Below are positions 1 to 6,289 of a stretch of 14,974 bases of DNA, piece by piece. Source of the stretch: Bacteroidales bacterium. Its GTDB lineage: Bacteria; Bacteroidota; Bacteroidia; Bacteroidales; UBA7960. A program made the position numbers and the translations under genes. Each line of letters starts with the position of its first letter. Position 1 is the first letter of the stretch. The DNA lies in assembly GCA_007123065.1 (NCBI GenBank), contig SKSI01000198.1:1-14974 (forward strand). The letters are read 5' to 3'. The notes beneath the pieces are model-generated. The model was not told the origin of the DNA. It saw only the letters and a list, made by a program, of their open reading frames with translations, and searched no databases.

Positions 1-2
1 AC

Positions 3-953
3 CTCCATTACAACGATATGGTATATGTTGAAAAAGGGGGAGATATCATACCAAAAATCGTGGAAGCCGATGCCGCCAAACGCCCGGATTCGGCCAGGGC
101 AATCAACTTCATTACTCATTGTCCGGAATGCAACACCCGTCTGAGAAAGAAAGAGGGAGAAGCCGTTAACTATTGTCCGAATACAGCCACCTGTCCGCCA
201 CAAATCCAGGGCCGCATCGAACATTTCATCAGCAGAAGAGCCATGGACATCGACAGCCTCGGCCAGGGCAAAACCGAATTGCTCATCCGCAACAAGAAAA
301 TCCATAACATTGCCGACCTTTACGACCTTCGTTATGATGACCTGATCGGCCTGGAGAAAGTGATCACCGATCCGGATACCGGCAAACAGAGAAAGATCAG
401 CTTCAGGGACAAAACAGTCCGGAATATCCTGAAAGCAATCGAAGCCTCCAAAACAACACCGTTTGAACGGGTACTTTACGCTTTGGGGATCAGGCACCTT
501 GGGGAAACAATGGCCAGAAAGCTTGCCAGGTATTTCGGAAGCATCGACCGCCTGATGGATGCCACACACGATGATTTGATCTCAGTGGATGAGGTAGGAG
601 AAAAGATGGCCGGCAGCATCCAGGATTACTTCGATAATTTCGAAAACCTTCAGATACTGGAACGTCTCAGAAAAGCGGGACTGAAGTTTTCTATAGAAGA
701 AGACAGTGAAGCAGTTGCTTCATCCGCGCTAAGCGGAAAATCATTTGTTGTTTCGGGCGTGTTTTCAAAATACTCCCGGGATGAGCTCAAAGCATTAATC
801 TCCGAAAATGGGGGTGAGATCAAAAGCAGCATCTCATCCAAAACAGATTTTGTCGTGGCGGGAGAAAACATGGGGCCGGAAAAACGGAAAAAAGCGGAAA
901 ACCTGAATATTCCCATTATTTCAGAAGAAGATCTTGAAAGAATGATTTATTGA
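3..953 (+). CDS. ligA: NAD-dependent DNA ligase LigA, C-terminal part (5' end outside window)
   Basis: Seals nicks in duplex DNA using NAD+ during replication and repair. The reading frame is open from base 3, so the gene begins outside the window; about 316 codons are visible of a family length near 670. Visible parts in order: the end of the OB-fold (GGDIIPKIVE), a four-cysteine zinc finger with Cys codons at 120, 129, 174 and 192 (CPEC then two more Cys), the helix-hairpin-helix region (around ALGIRHLGETMA and VDEVGEKMAGSI), and a C-terminal BRCT domain from about base 720 to the stop (SGKSFVVSGVF, then SKTDFVVAGENMG). The catalytic adenylation domain with its KxDG lysine is not in the window. 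Apparent Met codons near base 18 are internal. It converges on lolD across a repeat-filled gap with no clear terminator. Identification is firm from domain order. Confidence 0.97.
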   Translation, partial: LHYNDMVYVEKGGDIIPKIVEADAAKRPDSARAINFITHCPECNTRLRKKEGEAVNYCPNTATCPPQIQGRIEHFISRRAMDIDSLGQGKTELLIRNKKIHNIADLYDLRYDDLIGLEKVITDPDTGKQRKISFRDKTVRNILKAIEASKTTPFERVLYALGIRHLGETMARKLARYFGSIDRLMDATHDDLISVDEVGEKMAGSIQDYFDNFENLQILERLRKAGLKFSIEEDSEAVASSALSGKSFVVSGVFSKYSRDELKALISENGGEIKSSISSKTDFVVAGENMGPEKRKKAENLNIPIISEEDLERMIY

Positions 954-1144
954 TGTGCAGATTAGCAAATTAGCAAATGAGCAGATGAATCAATTTGCAA
1001 CTTCCTTCTGGCATACTTTTCCCTTTTACTCAGCTCCCAGATCTCAGCTCCCAGCTCTGATATCTCATTAGCATATTTGCTAATTTTCACATCTGCTAAT
1101 TTTCAAATCTCTTCTTCCTTCGAACTTCCAGCTTCGAGCTTGTT
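954..1144. repeat. Intergenic mosaic of short degenerate tandem repeats
   Basis: The gap between the convergent ligA and lolD genes consists mostly of short repeat families. At 962-985 an 8-bp unit recurs (ttagcaaa, ttagcaaa, tgagcaga). At 1075-1106 a 16-bp unit occurs twice (atttgctaattttcac, then a copy with two differences), and its core atttgctaat is the reverse complement of attagcaaat at 961-970. At 1030-1057 a 14-bp unit is repeated (tcagctcccag plus three bases, twice). At 1118-1142 another 14-bp period is seen (cttcgaactt and cttcgagctt). No ORF or strong hairpin with a T-tract is visible. Such intergenic words are, to my knowledge, frequent in some Bacteroidota genomes, but their role is unknown to me. 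Confidence 0.75.
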
Positions 1145-1798
1145 TTACAGGCCAATCCGGCCATCGTGGATGGTGAGCTTGCGGTCAGCCAATGCTGCCA
1201 ACGACTGGTTGTGTGTAACGATTACGAAGGTTTGTTGCAGCCTGTCGCGCAGTTCAAAAAACAAACGGTGAAGCTCCTCCGATGAGTTGGAGTCGAGGTT
1301 CCCGCTGGGCTCATCTGCCAGCACCACGGCAGGATCATTGATCAGCGCCCGGGCAACAGCTACGCGTTGCTGCTCTCCCCCGCTAAGTTCAGAGGGCTTG
1401 TGATCGGCTCTTTCAGACAGCCCCAGGGTCTCAAGCAACATTCGTGCCCTTCGTTCAGCCTCACTCCTGCCGGCACCGGAAATAAATGACGGAATGCAAA
1501 CATTTTCAAGTGCCGTAAATTCAGGTAACAAGTGATGAAACTGAAACACAAAACCGATATGCCGGTTTCGAAATGCAGACAGCTGCTTGTCATTCAGGCC
1601 TGAAACATCCTGATTGTCGATTACGACACGCCCCTGATCATACCGGTCAAGCGTTCCAAGGATATGCAACAGAGTGGTCTTCCCCGCCCCTGAAGCTCCA
1701 ACAACGGAAACAACCTCCGCCTTCTTGATTTCAAGACCAATCCCTTTCAAAACCTGCAGGGAACCATACGACTTATGAATGTTTTCAGCAAGAATCAT
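1145..1798 (-). CDS. lolD: ABC transporter ATP-binding protein, LolD type (lipoprotein release)
   Basis: Cytoplasmic ATPase expected to power extraction of lipoproteins from the inner membrane with LolC/LolE-type permeases; no permease gene is adjacent here. The 217 residues match the LolD/MacB-type length. Motifs: Walker A GASGAGKT at 34-41, Q-loop Gln86 (FVFQFHHLL), signature LSGGEQQR at 138-145, Walker B VVLADEP at 158-164 followed by SGNLD, and switch His196 (VTHNQ). The stretch FQFHHLLPEFTALENV is typical of LolD. ATG at 1796-1798 is the natural start because the first beta-strand begins directly after it. No Shine-Dalgarno sequence is seen. It is transcribed divergently from the phosphatase-fold gene; a TATTTTTG box on the minus strand at 1836-1829 could be its -7 element, but no good -33 partner is present. 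A MacB-like or FtsE-like exporter ATPase is the alternative. Confidence 0.85.
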   Translation of the reverse strand: MILAENIHKSYGSLQVLKGIGLEIKKAEVVSVVGASGAGKTTLLHILGTLDRYDQGRVVIDNQDVSGLNDKQLSAFRNRHIGFVFQFHHLLPEFTALENVCIPSFISGAGRSEAERRARMLLETLGLSERADHKPSELSGGEQQRVAVARALINDPAVVLADEPSGNLDSNSSEELHRLFFELRDRLQQTFVIVTHNQSLAALADRKLTIHDGRIGL

Positions 1799-1901
1799 GG
1801 CATATATTTAAAACGCATTCTCAATCATCAAAAATAAATTTAAAAAACCAACACGAAGATAAACAAAAGCAAGATATACAGGAGAGACTGCTTCGCTTTC
1901 C

Positions 1902-1950
1902 CATGATTTTTTTGGCGTCTATATATAGTTTCGCATAAAAAAAAATCATG
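1902..1950. repeat. 12-bp perfect inverted repeat abutting the -7 box
   Basis: catgattttttt at 1902-1913 pairs exactly with aaaaaaatcatg at 1939-1950, with a 25-base centre that includes tctatatatag. The right arm ends immediately before the TACATTTG box at 1951. The placement spans where a -33 element would lie, so it could be an operator. It could also be a weak hairpin with no transcriptional role. Confidence 0.5.
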
Positions 1951-1958
1951 TACATTTG
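1929..1958 (+). promoter_or_regulatory. Candidate Bacteroidota-type promoter for the 1981-6212 operon
   Basis: TACATTTG at 1951-1958 matches the TAnnTTTG -7 consensus of the Bacteroidota housekeeping sigma factor. The -33 side is weak: tttcg at 1929-1933, about 17 bases upstream, instead of TTTG. Transcription would start near 1964, leaving a leader of under 20 bases before the ATG at 1981. Confidence 0.5.
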
Positions 1959-1980
1959 ATCAACCCGAAAACCATGCATT

Positions 1981-3066
1981 ATGCGCAGCGTGCTCAAAAT
2001 TATAATGGCCGTATTGCTTACACTGGCAGCTGTTCTGGCACTCATCATTATATATGCACACCTCACTTTTTACGATCCTGCAGAATCAGAATTGCTGCAT
2101 AACGAAGAAGTGACACCAACCCTGACCGACACAAGCACCATCTCCGTCATGACCTGGAATCTGGGCTATGCAGGACTTGATAAAGAGATGGATTTCTTTT
2201 ATGATGGAGGGACGCAGGTTCGGACCACCAGAGATCAAACCATCATCAACCTCAATGCCATTCTGGATCAAATCAAACACCACAAAAACCTCGACTTCTT
2301 TTTGTTACAGGAAGCGGATAAAGCGGCACGAAGGTCTTATTTTATCAACATGCCTGACAGCATTAAAAGCACACTTCCGGAAGCACATTTGTCGTTTGCA
2401 AAAAATTACCACGTTCGTTTTGTACCTGTTCCGTGGTATGCACCGATGGGCCGTGTTACTTCGGGCATCGTGACGGCAGGACATCATTCTCCCGAGGCTG
2501 TATACAGACTAAGCTTTCCGGGCAATTATCCCTGGCCGGGAAGATTGTTTAACCTGAAACGCGGTCTGCTCCTTAGCAGATATCCGCTCACCAACGGGAA
2601 AGAACTGATTCTTATCAATACACACAATTCCGCATTTGATGATGGTTCCTTGAGAAGACACCAGATGGATTTCCTGAAAAAGATCATGCATGCCGAATAT
2701 GCCAAAGGGAACTATGTGATTGCCGGAGGTGATTTCAATCAATGTCCGCCCGGTTTTGAGCCCGAGTTTTTCTTTAATCTTTTTGATGATGAAAATGTCT
2801 TATTGATTCCTGATGATTTTATGCCAGACTGGCATTTTGTTTATGACCCGACAGTGCCAACAAACAGAAGCGTTATTAAACCTTATAGCCCTGCAACAAC
2901 CAAAACAACACTGATCGATTTTTTCATTGCCTCGCCAAACGTCATGCCCCTGGGGGTTCAGGGCATCCATCTTGATTTTGAACACAGCGACCACAATCCC
3001 GTAATAGCTACCTTTAAACTTCTCGGTCCGCACAGCATGCCGCCCGACAGGTATATTTCAAGATAA
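1981..3066 (+). CDS. Membrane-anchored endonuclease/exonuclease/phosphatase family protein
   Basis: A 361-residue protein of the EEP fold (DNase I / AP endonuclease / inositol phosphatase / sphingomyelinase superfamily). These are metal-dependent phosphoesterases, and the substrate cannot be read from sequence. Residues 5-27 form one hydrophobic segment after a short basic start, so the protein is probably anchored in the cytoplasmic membrane or exported, which argues against a DNA repair role. Active-site motifs are complete: Asn60 (MTWNLGY), Glu111 (LLQEAD), His215 (NTHNS), Asp251 and Asn253 (GGDFNQ), Asp313 (LIDFF) and the terminal SDHNPV with Asp337-His338. The ATG at 1981 is chosen because it directly precedes the hydrophobic segment; an ATG at 1974 is out of frame. 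Ten bases separate its stop from the small ORF at 3077, so the three rightward genes are probably co-transcribed. Confidence 0.88.
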   Translation: MRSVLKIIMAVLLTLAAVLALIIIYAHLTFYDPAESELLHNEEVTPTLTDTSTISVMTWNLGYAGLDKEMDFFYDGGTQVRTTRDQTIINLNAILDQIKHHKNLDFFLLQEADKAARRSYFINMPDSIKSTLPEAHLSFAKNYHVRFVPVPWYAPMGRVTSGIVTAGHHSPEAVYRLSFPGNYPWPGRLFNLKRGLLLSRYPLTNGKELILINTHNSAFDDGSLRRHQMDFLKKIMHAEYAKGNYVIAGGDFNQCPPGFEPEFFFNLFDDENVLLIPDDFMPDWHFVYDPTVPTNRSVIKPYSPATTKTTLIDFFIASPNVMPLGVQGIHLDFEHSDHNPVIATFKLLGPHSMPPDRYISR

Positions 3067-3076
3067 AACATTAATT

Positions 3077-3244
3077 ATGAAGCAATACAACGAAACATTT
3101 CAAAGCAAAAAAGTATCCGGAAAACATTTTGAACACCGTTCCGATCCGGATCCAGAAGGGAATCTTTATTCAGGATTTAAAGCTGCTAATGCCGATAAGA
3201 TATTTGAAAGCACCAATTTCTATCGTTCGGAAGAAGCGATGTAA
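3077..3244 (+). CDS. Small hypothetical protein, 55 residues
   Basis: I do not recognise this ORF. It runs from ATG at 3077 to TAA at 3242-3244, filling the gap between the phosphatase-fold gene (10 bases upstream) and the start I chose for the flavoprotein (19 bases downstream). The product starts MKQYNETFQSKK and ends FYRSEEAM. It is hydrophilic, has no cysteine and no membrane segment, and its residue mix looks like a real soluble protein: Lys, Glu, Asn and aromatic residues, with few rare residues. The alternative frame over the same bases, an N-terminal extension of the flavoprotein from a TTG at 3129, looks non-coding (rich in Ile, Arg and Lys). The case for it is spacing and composition only. 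Confidence 0.5.
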   Translation: MKQYNETFQSKKVSGKHFEHRSDPDPEGNLYSGFKAANADKIFESTNFYRSEEAM

Positions 3245-3263
3245 TTTTACCAATTCTTTTTTC

Positions 3264-6212
3264 ATGACCCATTCCAATACCAACATCTCTTTTGATCAAC
3301 TGGCGAAACAACTGGAAGGTGATCTGCAGCAAAGTCTCAGCTGGCGGTTGATGTATGCCACAGACGCATCCGTATTCAGGGAAGTTCCTTTGGCTATTTG
3401 TCATCCGCGCGGAGAAAGTGACCTTCAGCACATCCTTTCCTTTGCACGAACCCATAAAGTACCCCTGATTCCCCGCACTGCAGGAACATCGCTCGCCGGA
3501 CAGGTAGTTGGACACGGGCTTGTTGTAGATTTCTCCAGATATATGAACAATATACTGGAACTGAATGTGGATGAAAAATGGGTACGGGTTCAGCCAGGGG
3601 TTATCCTCGATGATCTGAACCGCTTTTTAGCCCCACACGGATTATTCTTCGGACCGGAAACCTCAACTTCGAACCGTTGTATGATGGCCGGGATGGTGGC
3701 CAACAACTCTTGTGGATCGCATTCGTTGATATACGGAAGTACGCGCGATCATACCCTTGAGATAAAAGCCTTGCTGTCAGATGGCAGCACAACCCACTTC
3801 GGCGATCTGGATGCAGAAGGTTTCCGAGACAAGTGTGTTGGCAGCAAGCTGGAAAACAAAATCTATCAGCATCTTTTTGAAATGCTTTCCAACAGGGAGA
3901 ATCAGGAAGAGATCAAAACAGAATATCCCGACCCCGGCATCAAAAGAAGGAATACGGGATATGCGCTGGACCTTTTGTTAGCCGGAAGCGTATTTGGAGG
4001 AGATGAACCGTTTAATATGTGCAGGCTTTTGTGTGGCGCAGAAGGAACCCTTGCACTATACACAGAAATAAAGCTGAACCTGGTGCCGCTGCCTCCCCCG
4101 GAGCAGGGTCTGGTATGTGTCCATTTAAATAGTCTGGAAGATGCCCTGCAGGCAAACCTGATTGCCCTGAAGCATAAACCGGCAGCCGTTGAGCTGATCG
4201 ACAAAGTGATCCTCGACTGCACCAAAACAAATATCTCTCACCGGAAAAACCGCTTCTTTATTAAAGGTGATCCTGCATCGGTTCTAGTGGTTGAGTTTGC
4301 TTGTGATAGCCGGGATGAAGTGCTCAGACGGGCAGCAGAGATGGAAGCCCATATGCGTAAGAAAGAACTCGGATATCATTTTCCGCTGTTATTCGATGGC
4401 GACATCAACAAGGTCTGGGCACTGAGAAAAGCTGGTCTGGGACTTCTGTCAAATATGCCTGGCGATGCAAAAGCAGTAGCGGTAATTGAAGATACTGCAG
4501 TACACGTTAAAGCGCTTCCCGATTTCATTCAGGAGGTGCTCAATATGCTCAATAAACTGAACACCCGTTGCGTTTTCTTTGCACACGTCGGCACCGGAGA
4601 GATCCATATTCGGCCCATCCTGAACATGAAAAACCGCGCCGACATTGAGCGGTTTCATCAAATTGCACAAGAAACCGCGGTGCTGGTCAAAAAGTACAAA
4701 GGATCGCTTAGCGGGGAGCATGGGGACGGCCGGCTCCGGGGCGGATTTATACCATTGGTGATCGGCGAAAAAAATTATGATATGCTGCGGCAGGTGAAGT
4801 CTGTCTGGGATCCTTTAAACATCCTGAATCCTGGCAAAATCATCGATCCTCCCTCTATTAAAACATCTCTGCGATACATTCCCGGGCAACCGGAGAAAAA
4901 AATCAAAACCTACTTCAACTACGATCAAACCATCGGTTTTTTACGGGCTATCGAACAGTGCAACGGTTCAGGCGATTGCAGAAAACCACACCAGGCAGGC
5001 GGTGTGATGTGCCCCTCCTACCAGGCAACACGAAATGAATACGACAGCACCCGCGGCCGTGCAAACATTCTGCGGGAATTTATCACCAACTCCACAAAGA
5101 AAAACCCTTGCGACCACAAGGAGCTCGTTGATGTGCTTGACTTATGTCTGTCGTGCAAAGGATGTAAAGCTGAATGCCCGTCCAACGTCGATGTCGGAAA
5201 ATATAAGGCTGAAGTGCTTCAACATTATTATGATGCAAACGGCACACCCATTTCGGCAAAAATCACAGGAGCGTATGCAAAGTTTTACAGGGCAGGAAGT
5301 ATATGGCCGCAACTGTTCAACTTCTTAGCCAAACAAGCGGCAAGCAGCCGGATCATCAAAGCAATGATGGGGTTTGCTCCCAAAAGGGACCTCCCCCTTG
5401 TAAACAGAAAAAGCCTTAGAAAGTGGGCTGAAAAGGAGCTCCCACGCCTGAACGGAAAAATCAATCCGGATAAAAAAGTATACCTGTTCTGCGACGAGTT
5501 CACCGATCTGAACGACCATCAGACCGGCAAAAATGCAGTATTGCTGCTTCACCATCTGGGGTACCGTGTGGTGATCCCACCGCATGCAGAGAGCAGCCGC
5601 ACCTACCTTTCCAAGGGACTTTTAAAAAAGGCCGGAAAAATTGCAGTTCAAAACGTGAACAACTTGCTTCCATTGGTAAGCAAAGACCACCCGCTAATTG
5701 GCATTGAACCATCTGCCATTCTGACTTTCCGGGATGAGTATCCGGACATTGTACCGAAAGAACTCAGGGAGGATGCAATCCGCCTGGCTGCAAATTGCTT
5801 TACTTTTGAAGAGTTTATCGCCGGAATAAACGAAGCAGGGTTGATCGATCAGAGTATCTTTATCAAAAGTCAACAAAAAATATACCTGCACGGGCACTGT
5901 CACCAGAAGGCTCTGTCTTCAATGGATTACAGTCAGGAAATGTTGTCGATACCCGATGGGATAGAGGTTGTTCGGATAGACTGCGGTTGCTGTGGCATGG
6001 CAGGATCTTTCGGGTACGAGAAAGACCATTATGCTTTGAGTATGCAAATCGGTGAGCTATCCCTGTTTCCGGCTGTCCGGAAAGCGGAACCTGACGCATG
6101 GATTGTAGCTTCAGGCACAAGTTGCCGCCAACAGATCAAAGACGGAACCGGCCGTCAGGCCATCCATCCGGTCGACGCACTGCATCACTGCCTGAAACCT
6201 GTTCTTCAATAG
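3264..6212 (+). CDS. FAD-linked oxidase fused to Fe-S and CCG domains (D-2-hydroxy acid dehydrogenase type)
   Basis: A 982-residue fusion expected to oxidise a D-2-hydroxy acid such as lactate or glycolate and pass electrons through iron-sulfur clusters to quinone or another acceptor. Counting from the ATG at 3264: FAD-binding type 4 domain at about 45-175 (PRTAGTSLAGQ, then MVANNSCGSHSLIYGSTRDH); FAD-oxidase C-terminal domain to about 530, with SGEHGDGR at 483-490; Cys566, Cys572 and Cys583 (CNGSGDCRK, MCPSY); CLSCKGCKAECP at 628-639; and C-terminal CCG-type cysteine motifs at about 876-911 (HGHCHQK, DCGCCGMAGSFG). This is the architecture of GlcD/Dld plus GlcF/GlpC in one chain. The frame stays open upstream to a TTG at 3129, but the extra 45 residues do not look coding and overlap the small ORF, so I prefer 3264. 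An ATG at 3189 is a less likely alternative. The substrate is unproven. Confidence 0.9.
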   Translation: MTHSNTNISFDQLAKQLEGDLQQSLSWRLMYATDASVFREVPLAICHPRGESDLQHILSFARTHKVPLIPRTAGTSLAGQVVGHGLVVDFSRYMNNILELNVDEKWVRVQPGVILDDLNRFLAPHGLFFGPETSTSNRCMMAGMVANNSCGSHSLIYGSTRDHTLEIKALLSDGSTTHFGDLDAEGFRDKCVGSKLENKIYQHLFEMLSNRENQEEIKTEYPDPGIKRRNTGYALDLLLAGSVFGGDEPFNMCRLLCGAEGTLALYTEIKLNLVPLPPPEQGLVCVHLNSLEDALQANLIALKHKPAAVELIDKVILDCTKTNISHRKNRFFIKGDPASVLVVEFACDSRDEVLRRAAEMEAHMRKKELGYHFPLLFDGDINKVWALRKAGLGLLSNMPGDAKAVAVIEDTAVHVKALPDFIQEVLNMLNKLNTRCVFFAHVGTGEIHIRPILNMKNRADIERFHQIAQETAVLVKKYKGSLSGEHGDGRLRGGFIPLVIGEKNYDMLRQVKSVWDPLNILNPGKIIDPPSIKTSLRYIPGQPEKKIKTYFNYDQTIGFLRAIEQCNGSGDCRKPHQAGGVMCPSYQATRNEYDSTRGRANILREFITNSTKKNPCDHKELVDVLDLCLSCKGCKAECPSNVDVGKYKAEVLQHYYDANGTPISAKITGAYAKFYRAGSIWPQLFNFLAKQAASSRIIKAMMGFAPKRDLPLVNRKSLRKWAEKELPRLNGKINPDKKVYLFCDEFTDLNDHQTGKNAVLLLHHLGYRVVIPPHAESSRTYLSKGLLKKAGKIAVQNVNNLLPLVSKDHPLIGIEPSAILTFRDEYPDIVPKELREDAIRLAANCFTFEEFIAGINEAGLIDQSIFIKSQQKIYLHGHCHQKALSSMDYSQEMLSIPDGIEVVRIDCGCCGMAGSFGYEKDHYALSMQIGELSLFPAVRKAEPDAWIVASGTSCRQQIKDGTGRQAIHPVDALHHCLKPVLQ

Positions 6213-6235
6213 AAGACGGTATTGTAAGTTAACGA

Positions 6236-6277
6236 AAAGGGGCTTGTCTGCGATTGCAAACAAGCCCCTTTCTTTTT
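6236..6277. terminator. Hairpin terminator shared by convergent operons
   Basis: A 12-bp perfect stem pairs aaaggggcttgt (6236-6247) with acaagccccttt (6260-6271), with a 12-base loop. On the plus strand ctttttat follows, a good T-tract for ending the flavoprotein operon. On the minus strand the stem is followed by ttttcg, a weaker T-tract that could end rpsA, whose stop lies at 6290. Confidence 0.88.
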
Positions 6278-6289
6278 ATCAGCAGGATG

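Noticed and set aside
954..1144. Possible CRISPR array, given repeated short words
   Set aside because: Repeat units are 8-16 bp, degenerate and directly adjacent, with no regular spacers and no cas genes.
3129..3263. 45-residue N-terminal extension of the flavoprotein from a TTG codon
   Set aside because: The added residues look non-coding, the start is not ATG, and the stretch overlaps a better-looking small ORF. The FAD-binding domain begins well after the ATG at 3264.
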